This document shows positions 1 to 7,773 of a DNA stretch of 64,000 bases, in pieces. The notes under the pieces were generated by a model that had not been told where the DNA came from, did no database searches, and saw only the letters and a list, made by a program, of their open reading frames with translations. This DNA comes from Morganella morganii (GTDB taxonomy: Bacteria > Pseudomonadota > Gammaproteobacteria > Enterobacterales > Enterobacteriaceae): contig NZ_CP069157.1 of NCBI RefSeq assembly GCF_019243775.1, positions 2,491,418 through 2,555,417 of the forward strand, given 5' to 3'. The first letter of the stretch is position 1. Every line of letters begins with the position of its first letter. The position numbers and the translations under genes are program-made.

Positions 1-513
1 GATAACGGCATGCTGAGTGTTGGTGTTGCTTACCGTTTCGGCCAGGATGAAGTTGCTGCACCAGTTGCAGAACCAGCTCCGGTTGTTGCACCAGTTGTTG
101 AGAACAAACGTTTCACCCTGCGTTCAGACGTTCTGTTCAACTTCAACAAATCTACTCTGAAAGCTGAAGGTCAGGAAGCTCTGAACCAGCTGTTCAACGA
201 ACTGGCGTCAATCGACCCGACTCAGGGCAACGTCCTGGTTATCGGTTACACTGACCGCATCGGTTCCCAGAACTACAACCTGCCACTGTCTCAGAAACGT
301 GCACAGAGCGTTGTAGATTACCTGGTCGCTAAAGGCATCCCAGCCGGCAGCATCCGTGCAGAAGGCCGCGGTAAAGAAGATCCTGTTACTGGCAACAAAT
401 GTGACAATATCAAACAGCGCGCTGCTCTGATCGAATGTCTGGCACCAGACCGTCGTGTTGAAATCGAAATCCAGGGTGTAACTGAACAAGTCTCTCAGCA
501 GGCTGCTCAGTAA
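1..513 (+). CDS. ompA: Outer membrane protein A, C-terminal part (5' end outside window)
   Basis: The reading frame is open from base 1, so the start and most of the beta-barrel lie outside the window; 170 residues remain. The first residues ([13 protein letters not shown]) are the last barrel strand ending in an aromatic residue. An Ala/Pro/Val hinge (about residues 19-33) follows, then a complete periplasmic OmpA-like peptidoglycan-binding domain with the [10 protein letters not shown] and [13 protein letters not shown] motifs. The two cysteines near the end (NKCDN, IECLA) match the disulfide pair of enterobacterial OmpA. The protein anchors the outer membrane to peptidoglycan. Codon use is strongly biased, as expected for a very abundant protein. 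A terminator follows directly. Confidence 0.97.
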   Translation, partial: DNGMLSVGVAYRFGQDEVAAPVAEPAPVVAPVVENKRFTLRSDVLFNFNKSTLKAEGQEALNQLFNELASIDPTQGNVLVIGYTDRIGSQNYNLPLSQKRAQSVVDYLVAKGIPAGSIRAEGRGKEDPVTGNKCDNIKQRAALIECLAPDRRVEIEIQGVTEQVSQQAAQ

Positions 514-547
514 GTTCTGAATTCGGTTGTATGATGCAATGAATTGT

Positions 548-580
548 ATAAACCCCATCTCCGGATGGGGTTTATTTTTT
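548..580. terminator. Bidirectional terminator between ompA and matP
   Basis: The arms ATAAACCCCAT and ATGGGGTTTAT flank a CTCCGG loop and are followed by a T run. The hairpin sits between two convergent genes, so it probably ends both transcripts. Confidence 0.85.
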
Positions 581-1030
581 GTCTGTTCCCAGCAGGCTTT
601 GCAGATCTTCCTTCAGCGATGTCATCTTCGTCGCGTACTTTTCCTTGCGCTCCGCATCTTCCAGCAACTGCACAATCGTGTCCGATAAGGTACTGCCGCG
701 CCGCTGTGATAACGCCGACAGCCGCTGCCAGACCAGAAACTCCAGATCAACCGATTTTTTGCGGGTATGCTGCTGCTCAGCATTAAAATGCCGCTTGCGC
801 CGTGCGCGGATAGTCTGACTCATCCGGTTCGCCAGTCCCGGTGCCATATGTTTTTGTATCCACGCCGTCACTTTTACCGGATGTGACTCCAGTTTCAGTA
901 ACTGCGCCACTGCTTCCTCAGCCCGGCTTTTTTCCGTATAACGGGTAATTTCTTCACCTTCGCGGTGTTTTTTGACCAGATATGCCCACTTCCAGCCACA
1001 TTCAAGATTCTCTAGTTGCTGATATTTCAT
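572..1030 (-). CDS. matP: Macrodomain Ter protein MatP
   Basis: A 152-residue protein, close to the 150 residues of E. coli MatP. It begins [18 protein letters not shown], the conserved MatP start; a longer in-frame ORF runs upstream but lacks similarity. The N-terminal helical domain (about 1-80) is followed by a ribbon-helix-helix region ([18 protein letters not shown], about 100-135) and a C-terminal coiled coil. MatP binds matS sites, condenses the replication-terminus domain and links it to ZapB at the septum. Its position next to ompA and opposite ycbZ is the standard enterobacterial arrangement. The window also holds zapC and mukBEF, which act in the same division and chromosome-organisation network. 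Confidence 0.96.
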   Translation of the reverse strand: MKYQQLENLECGWKWAYLVKKHREGEEITRYTEKSRAEEAVAQLLKLESHPVKVTAWIQKHMAPGLANRMSQTIRARRKRHFNAEQQHTRKKSVDLEFLVWQRLSALSQRRGSTLSDTIVQLLEDAERKEKYATKMTSLKEDLQSLLGTDKK

Positions 1031-1041
1031 GATTTTTCTCA

Positions 1042-1054
1042 GTGACAGGGTAAC
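1042..1054 (+). promoter_or_regulatory. Possible degenerate matS-like site upstream of matP
   Basis: GTGACAGGGTAAC matches 11 of 13 positions of the MatP consensus GTGACRNYGTCAC. It lies 12 bp upstream of the matP start codon. A two-mismatch site may be chance; it is the only near match I noticed when scanning by eye. Confidence 0.25.
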
Positions 1055-1290
1055 ACTGACATAAGCATAGCAATATTCCCCGTAAAAAACCGCTCCTCTG
1101 CACAATTCTTTCCGCTCAGGACGGGTAAAAATAAACGCCGCGAGGATAGCTATCCGGCCTGCTTACGCGCTACAATGTCCCGCTATTTTCGTTACTATTC
1201 AAAGGCGGTGCTGATAACCGCACACTGCGGGGAGCACCAGATCCTGCCGCAACGATTAAATCCGACATTATCAAAAGCAGACAATACCGA

Positions 1291-3036
1291 GTGAATATTA
1301 AACAGCTGACCTGGCAGGCATTACTGCCTGATGAAAACAGTTACCACACCATCCTGCAAACCGCTTCTGAACTGCCTGCTCAGCAGGCTGATATCGTGCA
1401 GCCGCGTTTACAGGAAAGCCTGTCACTTTTCAGCCATCCGGCGGCAAAACGCCGTTTTATGCTGGTCAAAAGTGACGAAAGCGAGTGCTACCTGAATACC
1501 ATAGCGCAATTACTGCCACCGGAAGTCAAAATCCGGCAAAAACGCACTATGGGCGGTGAATACCACTTCGATAATCACAGGTTTGTCTTTACACCGTCGG
1601 ATAACGGCCATTTCAGTGCAGTGCAGCCGTTTGCTGTCTGTGACTGGATTGAACCGGAGCAGCTGTTCGGCCAGGTCTATACCCATCACCAGCATGTGCA
1701 GTTGCAGCCCGGTATTATTCATCAGGTTAATGGCGGCTTTCTGATCATGTCACTGCGCAGCCTGCTCGCACAGCCGCTGATGTGGCTGCGTTTAAAGCAG
1801 ATGGTCTGCGCACAGCGTTTTGACTGGCTGGCTCACACCGAACAGCATCCGCTGCCGTTCCCGGTTGACAGCATGCCGCTTAACCTGCGGGTCATCGTGG
1901 TGGGCGATCGTCTGAGTCTGGATGAGTTTATGCTCTCCGAGCCGGAACTGAGCGAAGAAGCGCTGTACGGCGAATATGAATTTGATTGTCAGCTGGAAGA
2001 AACAGAACAGCTGACCGTCTGGTGTCAGTTTGTCAACGGGCTGCTGAAGCAAAATCAGCTGCCGCCGCTCAGTGCTGACGGCTGGTATGAGCTGCTCCGT
2101 CAGGGGATGCGTTTTCAGGAAGATAAAAGGACCCTGCCGCTCGACCTGACATGGCTGACCACTCTGCTGCGCGATGCCGCCACCCTGCTGCCTGCGGACA
2201 CCATCACCGCAGAAGCGCTGCGCAAAATCAAAGACAACCGCAGCTGGCGCCACGGCTATCTGGCCGATCGCGGGCTGGATGAGATTCTTCAGGGTCAGGT
2301 GTATATCCAGACTCAGGGCAGTGCTGTCGGCCAGATCAACGGACTGTCCGTTCTGCAGTATCCGGGACACCCGGAAGCGACCGGAGAGCCCTCCCGTATC
2401 ACCTGTGTGGCACATATCGGTGATGGTGAATTTGTTGATGTGGAGCGCAAATCAGAGCTTGGCGGTAATATTCACGCCAAGGGTATGATGATTATGCAGG
2501 CTTACCTGATTGCGGAGCTTAAACTGGAACAGCCGTTCCCGTTCTCCACCTCCGTGGTCTTTGAACAGTCCTACGGCGAAGTGGATGGTGACAGCGCCTC
2601 TCTGGCTGAGCTGTGCGCACTTATCAGTGCCCTCTCCTGGCAGCCGGTTGACCAGCAGATTGCCGTGACCGGTTCTGTTGACCAGTTCGGGTTTGTGCAG
2701 GCCATCGGCGGCGTAAATGAAAAAATCGAAGGTTTCTTCCGGCTGTGTCAGGCCAGAGGGCTGACCGGCAAACAAGGTGTGATTATCCCGGCCTCCAACG
2801 AGCGTCACCTGGTTCTGTCAGATGATGTGGTTGAAGCGGTACGTCAGGGTGAATTCCACATATGGACAGCAGGCCACGTCTCTCAGGCGGCCTCACACCT
2901 GATGAATATGCCGTACTATGAAGAGGACGGTAATCCGTCCGGAGAACACCTGTTAGCTATAATTCAGGATCGGATTTTCCTGGCGAACAATCAGGATAAA
3001 CCAAGAAATTCGTGGTTTTCCCGCTGGTGGAAATAG
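1291..3036 (+). CDS. ycbZ: Lon-related putative ATP-dependent protease YcbZ
   Basis: A 581-residue protein, like E. coli YcbZ (586). The start is GTG and agrees with the family N-terminus. The N-terminal part is a diverged AAA-like region. The C-terminal third (about 350-560) is a Lon-type S16 protease domain: the catalytic serine lies in VDGDSASLAELCAL and the catalytic lysine in IGGVNEKIEGFF. The domain around HAKGMMIMQAYL also fits Lon family proteins. Its cellular substrates are not established; the E. coli homologue has been linked to ribosome-associated phenotypes. It stands directly before fabA with a short intergenic region holding the fabA operators. Confidence 0.93.
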   Translation: MNIKQLTWQALLPDENSYHTILQTASELPAQQADIVQPRLQESLSLFSHPAAKRRFMLVKSDESECYLNTIAQLLPPEVKIRQKRTMGGEYHFDNHRFVFTPSDNGHFSAVQPFAVCDWIEPEQLFGQVYTHHQHVQLQPGIIHQVNGGFLIMSLRSLLAQPLMWLRLKQMVCAQRFDWLAHTEQHPLPFPVDSMPLNLRVIVVGDRLSLDEFMLSEPELSEEALYGEYEFDCQLEETEQLTVWCQFVNGLLKQNQLPPLSADGWYELLRQGMRFQEDKRTLPLDLTWLTTLLRDAATLLPADTITAEALRKIKDNRSWRHGYLADRGLDEILQGQVYIQTQGSAVGQINGLSVLQYPGHPEATGEPSRITCVAHIGDGEFVDVERKSELGGNIHAKGMMIMQAYLIAELKLEQPFPFSTSVVFEQSYGEVDGDSASLAELCALISALSWQPVDQQIAVTGSVDQFGFVQAIGGVNEKIEGFFRLCQARGLTGKQGVIIPASNERHLVLSDDVVEAVRQGEFHIWTAGHVSQAASHLMNMPYYEEDGNPSGEHLLAIIQDRIFLANNQDKPRNSWFSRWWK

Positions 3037-3049
3037 CACAATTTTTATC

Positions 3050-3066
3050 TGATCGGACTTGTTCAG
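3050..3066 (+). promoter_or_regulatory. FadR operator in the fabA promoter
   Basis: TGATCGGACTTGTTCAG is identical, as I recall it, to the FadR-binding segment of the E. coli fabA promoter. It lies about 60 bp before the fabA start. In E. coli, FadR activates fabA here, and long-chain acyl-CoA releases it. Confidence 0.8.
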
Positions 3067-3082
3067 CGTACAAGTGTAAGCT
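3065..3082 (+). promoter_or_regulatory. FabR operator (palindrome) in the fabA promoter
   Basis: AGCGTACAAGTGTAAGCT is a near-perfect palindrome of the AGCGTACA-TGT-GCT type bound by FabR, the repressor of unsaturated fatty acid synthesis. It abuts the FadR site just as in E. coli. Confidence 0.78.
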
Positions 3083-3122
3083 ATTGTGTAGCCTATCTGA
3101 TAAACAAGGCAAAGATTGAGTT

Positions 3123-3641
3123 ATGGTCGCAAAACAAGAATCCTACACAAAGCAAGAACTTGAAGCCTCAGGACGGGGCGAACTCTTTGGTGAAGACGGG
3201 CCGCCGCTGCCATCCGGCAACATGCTGATGATGGATCGCGTCATTAAAATGAGCGAAACCGGCGGGCATTTTGATAAAGGCTATATCGAAGCTGAGCTGG
3301 ATATCAAACCTGAGCTGTGGTTTTTCGGTTGCCATTTCGTCAATGATCCGGTCATGCCGGGCTGTCTGGGCCTGGATGCCATGTGGCAGTTAGTCGGTTT
3401 TTATCTCGGCTGGCTGGGCGGCGAAGGGAAAGGCCGTGCACTGGGTGTGGGTGAAGTGAAATTTACCGGCCAGGTACTGCCGACCTCGAAAAAGGTCACC
3501 TACCGCATCCACCTCAAGCGTGTGATCAACCGCAAGCTGATCATGGGCATCGGTGACGGCGAAGTCTTTGTTGATGATAAACTGATTTACACTGCAACAG
3601 ATCTGAAAGTGGGTCTTTTCAAAGACACCAGCGCGTTTTAA
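3123..3641 (+). CDS. fabA: 3-hydroxydecanoyl-ACP dehydratase/isomerase FabA
   Basis: A 172-residue protein, exactly the family length. FabA dehydrates 3-hydroxydecanoyl-ACP and isomerises trans-2- to cis-3-decenoyl-ACP, which commits carbon to unsaturated fatty acids. The hot-dog fold carries the catalytic histidine in [15 protein letters not shown] and the catalytic aspartate in [16 protein letters not shown]. It is monocistronic: FadR and FabR operators lie upstream and a strong terminator lies immediately downstream. The ATG follows the conserved [13 protein letters not shown] start. Confidence 0.98.
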   Translation: MVAKQESYTKQELEASGRGELFGEDGPPLPSGNMLMMDRVIKMSETGGHFDKGYIEAELDIKPELWFFGCHFVNDPVMPGCLGLDAMWQLVGFYLGWLGGEGKGRALGVGEVKFTGQVLPTSKKVTYRIHLKRVINRKLIMGIGDGEVFVDDKLIYTATDLKVGLFKDTSAF

Positions 3642-3675
3642 TCTTTCCTGCCGTGGTGTTATTGGTGTTATCCGT

Positions 3676-3707
3676 AAAAAACCTCCGCACAGCGGAGGTT
3701 TTTTATC
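3676..3707. terminator. Terminator between fabA and rmf
   Basis: AAAACCTCCGC pairs with GCGGAGGTTTT, flanked by an A run on one side and a T run on the other. It can end both fabA (plus) and rmf (minus) transcripts. Confidence 0.88.
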
Positions 3708-3719
3708 CTTCAAACCGGG

Positions 3720-3887
3720 TTACGCAATGACCGCCCTTTTATCGATGGCCTCGCGCCAGCCTCCCAACCAATGAGAACGTTCGTCAATTTTAAGATACGG
3801 GCAACTCTCTTTAGAACGTCCTAAAATACCCGCCTGATAACCTTTGGTTAATGCTCTGGCTAAACGATCACGCTTTTGTCTTTTCAT
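3720..3887 (-). CDS. rmf: Ribosome modulation factor
   Basis: A 55-residue basic protein (MKRQKRDRLARALTKGYQAG at the N-terminus, SHWLGGWREAIDKRAVIA at the end). It is the same length as E. coli Rmf and shares the GRSKE-CPY and WLGGWREA blocks. Rmf binds 70S ribosomes near the anti-Shine-Dalgarno region and dimerises them into hibernating 100S particles in stationary phase. A GGAAG ribosome-binding site precedes the ATG. It lies downstream of pqiC on the same strand, as in E. coli, but behind its own long upstream region. Confidence 0.97.
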   Translation of the reverse strand: MKRQKRDRLARALTKGYQAGILGRSKESCPYLKIDERSHWLGGWREAIDKRAVIA

Positions 3888-4234
3888 GCCGTTACTTCCC
3901 TCATGTTATTCAGTGCTGAAAACAGGTTGATTTTTATTCAACCCATAATAGAAATACGCTTTCGGGCCGGAGTTTGCAAGTAAAGAAGGTTCAGGGTGTG
4001 TCAGTTCCGCTTTTCATAAAAATACACAATAAAAACAGGGCTGTTATTTTACCAGCGTAATCAGATTATTAGTTTTCAGGGGACCGTAAAGGTATTCAGA
4101 AGGATGTTTCAGACGAAATAAGAATCGTTTTAGCGATCAGCAGATTAAGCGGATTAATGTGGCGTGTTTCACAAATTTGTCATTTTGATGACAATTTACT
4201 CTCTGCACATCCGGTGCAGAGAGTAAACCAGCAA
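3888..4234 (-). other. rmf upstream region and pqiC 3' region
   Basis: This 347-bp stretch holds no gene that I can see. The half nearest rmf is AT-rich and is expected to carry the rmf promoter; I could not assign -35/-10 boxes with confidence. The half nearest pqiC holds two hairpins in tandem: a 14-bp perfect stem (4195-4208 with 4214-4227, loop ATCCG) and a 7-bp stem (4177-4183 with 4188-4194). Confidence 0.6.
4195..4227 (-). terminator. Strong hairpin after pqiC, possible terminator or mRNA 3' stabiliser
   Basis: A perfect 14-bp stem (TTTACTCTCTGCAC with GTGCAGAGAGTAAA) begins 8 bp after the pqiC stop codon. The following minus-strand sequence lacks a continuous U run, so this could be a terminator of modest strength or a stabilising structure. 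Confidence 0.55.
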
Positions 4235-4822
4235 TTACTTACGCAGCTCGTCAGCCACCGATTTTGATACCTGCGCCCAGCCTTCCCCCAGCGTACGTAC
4301 CAGCGCCGGATAGCCGTTTTCCGCCTGTTCCAGTACCAGATTAAACGGGTGGCGGATAACCGCGTCACCGTGGGTGTAAATCCAGCTGCCCGCCACAATC
4401 ACTTTGCCGTCATAACGGCCGTGGAAACCGGTGACAGTGACAGTCAGGGTATCCGGTTTACTTTCCAGCGGCTGCACCGAAACCAGTCTGTCCGGCAGTG
4501 CCTGACTGAGTTCCGTCGTCATTACTTCCAGCAACTGCTGCTCCAGCGGACCGGCCCATAAGTTAGTGCTGCCGATGTTGTATTCCACATCACTGGTCTG
4601 ATAGACAATCCCGGCATTTCCCAGCACATCCCCGAGCGTGATACGCTGGATCCATAACTGAGGGTGGCGGTTGTCACTGCCGTTACTGCGGAAGCTGGTC
4701 TGTTCACTGCTACTGTCCGCAGCCACCACTGGTAACTGATAATACTGTTTCACCGGGGTGCTGCTGCACCCCGCCAGTACAAAAACGCCCAGGAATGCCA
4801 GTGCTTTTGTCAGTTTCTTCAT
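4235..4822 (-). CDS. pqiC: PqiC lipoprotein of the Pqi intermembrane transport system
   Basis: 195 residues. The N-terminal signal ends in the lipobox LAGC, with the lipid-modified cysteine near residue 18, so this is a lipoprotein. I chose ATG 4822 because it starts MKKLTKALAFLGVF, a proper signal peptide; upstream in-frame codons overlap pqiB. The C-terminal part is an ABC-type auxiliary lipoprotein (DUF330) domain. It is the last gene of pqiABC, with its start 1 bp downstream of the pqiB stop. In E. coli PqiC forms a ring on the inner face of the outer membrane and docks the PqiB tube. Confidence 0.95.
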   Translation of the reverse strand: MKKLTKALAFLGVFVLAGCSSTPVKQYYQLPVVAADSSSEQTSFRSNGSDNRHPQLWIQRITLGDVLGNAGIVYQTSDVEYNIGSTNLWAGPLEQQLLEVMTTELSQALPDRLVSVQPLESKPDTLTVTVTGFHGRYDGKVIVAGSWIYTHGDAVIRHPFNLVLEQAENGYPALVRTLGEGWAQVSKSVADELRK

Positions 4823-4823
4823 C

Positions 4824-6473
4824 TTAATTCTTCGCCTTCTTAGGTTGCGGATCCGCCTGCGGCGCGGCTTCAAAGACCAGAGCATTGCTCTTGTTATTCA
4901 GGGTACGCAGTACCGGCTGTAATTCACGCAGAACCTGATCCAGACGCTGCATATCATCAACCAGTTTGTTGTACGCCGGTGACCCCGGCTGGATACCCTG
5001 CATACTGCGGTTCAGTTCACGCAGCGTGGCCTGCATATCTTTCGGCAGCGCTTTGAACTCTTTGCTGCTGAGTAACACATTCAGCTCAGACAGTGTTTTC
5101 TGTGCTTCAGCGATGGTTTTTTCGCTGGCACGCAGTGTCTCTGTCGCCTGTTTCATCATCGGTTCAATCGGCATGCCGTTGATTTTATCCAGCGCCGCCA
5201 GTACTTTTTGCTGCAGCTGAACCAGGCCACCGCTGGTGGTCGGCAGAATGTCATAATCCGCAATTTTCATCGGTGCTTTCCACGCCGGCTGATCCGGGTA
5301 GAAATCGAGATCAACATACAGTGCGCCGGTCAGTAAGTTACCGGATTTCAGTGAGGCGCGCAGCCCCTGCTGTAATGCGGTTTCCAGTTCCTGTGCCAGT
5401 TTGAAATCTTTACCTACATCTTTCTCGAAACGCTCGGGCTCGATATGGATCAGGACCGGGATGCGGAAATCCTGATCAAATGTCTGCCCCAGCCCTTTGG
5501 CGTAGAACGGAACCTGTGCCACTGTACCGAGACGGATACCGCGGAATTCCACCGGTGCGCCCGGAGACAGGCCGCGCACGGAGTCGGAGAAGAACAGCAG
5601 ATAACTTTTATATTCGGTGTAGAGTGAATTTTGCGTGCTCTTCTGGTTATCAAACAGCTTAAACAGGGTCTTAGGATTGACTTCCTCACCCGGTTGCCAG
5701 CCGTCCGGCACATCAAAACTGACACCGCCGCTGAACAATGTGGAGAGTGAACCGACCTGCACACTCACGCCCTGCGAGGACATATCAAAGGCAATGCCGC
5801 TGTCCTTCCAGAAGCGGGCGTTGGTGGTCACCAGTTTGTCATAAGGTGCGTTGATAAAGAGCTCATACTGCATTTCCCGCTCATCAAGATTAAACTCGGC
5901 CGTTTCCACGGAACCGACACGGTAGCCACGGAACAGCACAGCATCCCCCGGATTCAGTTGTCCGGCCTGCTGACTGGTTAATATCACGCGGATCCCTTTG
6001 GCGTCCGGAGACGCCAGCGGCGGTGAATCAAGCAGTTCAAATTCATGGCGTTCGCCGCCGGTATTGGCAGGCTGCACCTGGATATACGCCCCGGAAAGCA
6101 GTGTGCCCAGCCCGGAGACCCCTTCACGGCCGACCGTCGGTTTCACCACCCAGAAAACGGTATCTTTGCGCAGAACGTCTTTCATCTCTGCGTTCAGGCG
6201 GGCCTTGATGATCACGCGGCTGTAACTCTGATCCAGCATGACGCTTTCGACCACGCCGACATCCACGCTGCGGCTTTTGATTTTGGTTTTACCGGCTTCG
6301 ACCCCTTCCGCGTTATAAGTGATCAGGGTGATTTCCGGTCCCTGTCCGCGAAAGTGGCTGATAAGGATCCAGGCACCAATCAGTACCGTGACGATGGGAA
6401 TTATCCAGACCGGTGACCAGCTTTTCAGTTTGCTGACCTTCGCTTCTGTCAAATCATCAGTTTTATCGTTCAA
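4824..6473 (-). CDS. pqiB: PqiB, MCE-domain periplasmic lipid-transport protein
   Basis: 549 residues from the chosen TTG at 6473; E. coli PqiB has 546. This TTG has an AAGGAG ribosome-binding site 7 nt upstream and overlaps the end of pqiA, which implies translational coupling. A longer in-frame start at 6512 lacks such support. One membrane segment (WSPVWIIPIVTVLIGAWILI) is followed by three MCE domains (repeats of the GVEAGKTKIK, PGDAVLFRGYRVG and PGAPVEFRGIRLG types) and a long C-terminal helix that forms the needle of the MCE tube. It probably moves lipids between the inner and outer membranes. Confidence 0.95.
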   Translation of the reverse strand: MNDKTDDLTEAKVSKLKSWSPVWIIPIVTVLIGAWILISHFRGQGPEITLITYNAEGVEAGKTKIKSRSVDVGVVESVMLDQSYSRVIIKARLNAEMKDVLRKDTVFWVVKPTVGREGVSGLGTLLSGAYIQVQPANTGGERHEFELLDSPPLASPDAKGIRVILTSQQAGQLNPGDAVLFRGYRVGSVETAEFNLDEREMQYELFINAPYDKLVTTNARFWKDSGIAFDMSSQGVSVQVGSLSTLFSGGVSFDVPDGWQPGEEVNPKTLFKLFDNQKSTQNSLYTEYKSYLLFFSDSVRGLSPGAPVEFRGIRLGTVAQVPFYAKGLGQTFDQDFRIPVLIHIEPERFEKDVGKDFKLAQELETALQQGLRASLKSGNLLTGALYVDLDFYPDQPAWKAPMKIADYDILPTTSGGLVQLQQKVLAALDKINGMPIEPMMKQATETLRASEKTIAEAQKTLSELNVLLSSKEFKALPKDMQATLRELNRSMQGIQPGSPAYNKLVDDMQRLDQVLRELQPVLRTLNNKSNALVFEAAPQADPQPKKAKN

Positions 6474-7740
6474 CCTGAGGCTCCTTAGCACTCTCCGCCC
6501 GTTTTTTTTCAAGCCGATCCCACGTCAGACGCGGGTCGAACATTTCGGCGGCAATCATTGTCAGAATGACCACCATCGCAAATAAAATCACACCGATATC
6601 CGGATAGATGCTCATCAGACGCCCCATCCGCACCAGTGCCGCCAGTACGGCTATCACAAACACATCAATCATGGACCAGCGTCCGACAAACTCCACGATT
6701 TCATAAATAAAGTGCATCCGGCCGGGATCACGCCAGCCGTGACCTTTGGCATCCAGACACAGCCAGCCGATGGCCAGCATTTTCAGGCTCGGCACCATGA
6801 TACTGGCGATAAAAATCACCATCGCCACCGGATAAGAGCCATCCCCCCACAGCAAAATCACCCCGGCCATAATGGTCGAGCCGAAATCACTGCCGAGGGA
6901 TTCGGTGATCATAATCGGCATCAGGTTTGCCGGGATATATAAAATCACGGAGGTAAACAGCAGTGCCATGGTCAGTTGTAAGCTGTTCGGCCGCCGGGCA
7001 TGACCCCGGCTGCTGCAGCGCGGACACTCATGCATATCTGCCGGCAGAATCGCCTGACAGGTACCGCACAGCCGCACCCCCTGACACAAACCGCCTTTTC
7101 CTGCCTCCAGCGCCACCGGCAGCGGCGGACGCGGTGCAATCCGCTGCCAGACCCAGTGTTTATCCAGGCACTGGAATGCCCGCACCTGCATCACACAGAA
7201 CAGACAATATGGCAGAAAACTCACGCCCAGCCCGATATCCCCGTACGCCATCAGTTTCACGAAACTGACCAGCACACCGGCGAGGAAAATCTCCGCCATA
7301 CACCAGGCACGCAGCCGGAACAGCAGCCGCGTGACCGGAATGGCCAGCGAAGGCGGCAGACGGATTCCGCTGCACAGTAAGGTAATGGCAAACAGGCAGA
7401 AGGCCGGTACCGCCAGCACAAATCCCATAAAGAACAGTGCCAGCCCGCCGTAGTTATCCCCGAACATCACAGACGGTATCTGATAAAGCGTGATTTCGCT
7501 TTCAATACCTGCCACTTTCATCGAGACAAACGGAAACATCCCGGCGAGTACAAACATCACCAGGCCGCTGAGTGCATACATCAGCGGCTGGCGGCGCGGT
7601 TCACGCCAGCGGGCGGCCAGGTGAGTGTGGCAGCGCGGACACTCGGCTTTGGTTCCCCGTTCCAGCTCAGGGATTTCCACCACCAGGTCGCACTGCGGAC
7701 ACAGCACCGTGACTGAATCATGTGAATGATGAGCACACAC
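6463..7740 (-). CDS. pqiA: PqiA inner-membrane protein of the Pqi transport system
   Basis: 425 residues, an integral membrane protein with two repeated halves. Each half starts with a cysteine-rich zinc-ribbon-like segment (CPQCDLVVEIP with CPRCHTHL; CGTCQAILPAD with CPRCSS) followed by four hydrophobic segments. It is the membrane partner of PqiB in a paraquat-inducible (SoxRS in E. coli) system that maintains the envelope. It overlaps the pqiB start by 11 bp. The uup stop lies 33 bp upstream of its start, so uup and pqiABC are probably co-transcribed. Confidence 0.95.
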   Translation of the reverse strand: MCAHHSHDSVTVLCPQCDLVVEIPELERGTKAECPRCHTHLAARWREPRRQPLMYALSGLVMFVLAGMFPFVSMKVAGIESEITLYQIPSVMFGDNYGGLALFFMGFVLAVPAFCLFAITLLCSGIRLPPSLAIPVTRLLFRLRAWCMAEIFLAGVLVSFVKLMAYGDIGLGVSFLPYCLFCVMQVRAFQCLDKHWVWQRIAPRPPLPVALEAGKGGLCQGVRLCGTCQAILPADMHECPRCSSRGHARRPNSLQLTMALLFTSVILYIPANLMPIMITESLGSDFGSTIMAGVILLWGDGSYPVAMVIFIASIMVPSLKMLAIGWLCLDAKGHGWRDPGRMHFIYEIVEFVGRWSMIDVFVIAVLAALVRMGRLMSIYPDIGVILFAMVVILTMIAAEMFDPRLTWDRLEKKRAESAKEPQVER

Positions 7741-7773
7741 TGTTTCGTTATTTCTCCAAAATCACAGGCGGGA

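Noticed and set aside
544..786. 80-codon plus-strand ORF after ompA
   Set aside because: It starts inside the ompA terminator and overlaps matP antisense.
1792..2415. 207-codon ORF antisense to ycbZ
   Set aside because: Fully contained in ycbZ with no supporting signals.
4433..4445. matS-like GTGACAGTGACAG inside pqiC
   Set aside because: Only the left half fits the consensus; the right half does not.
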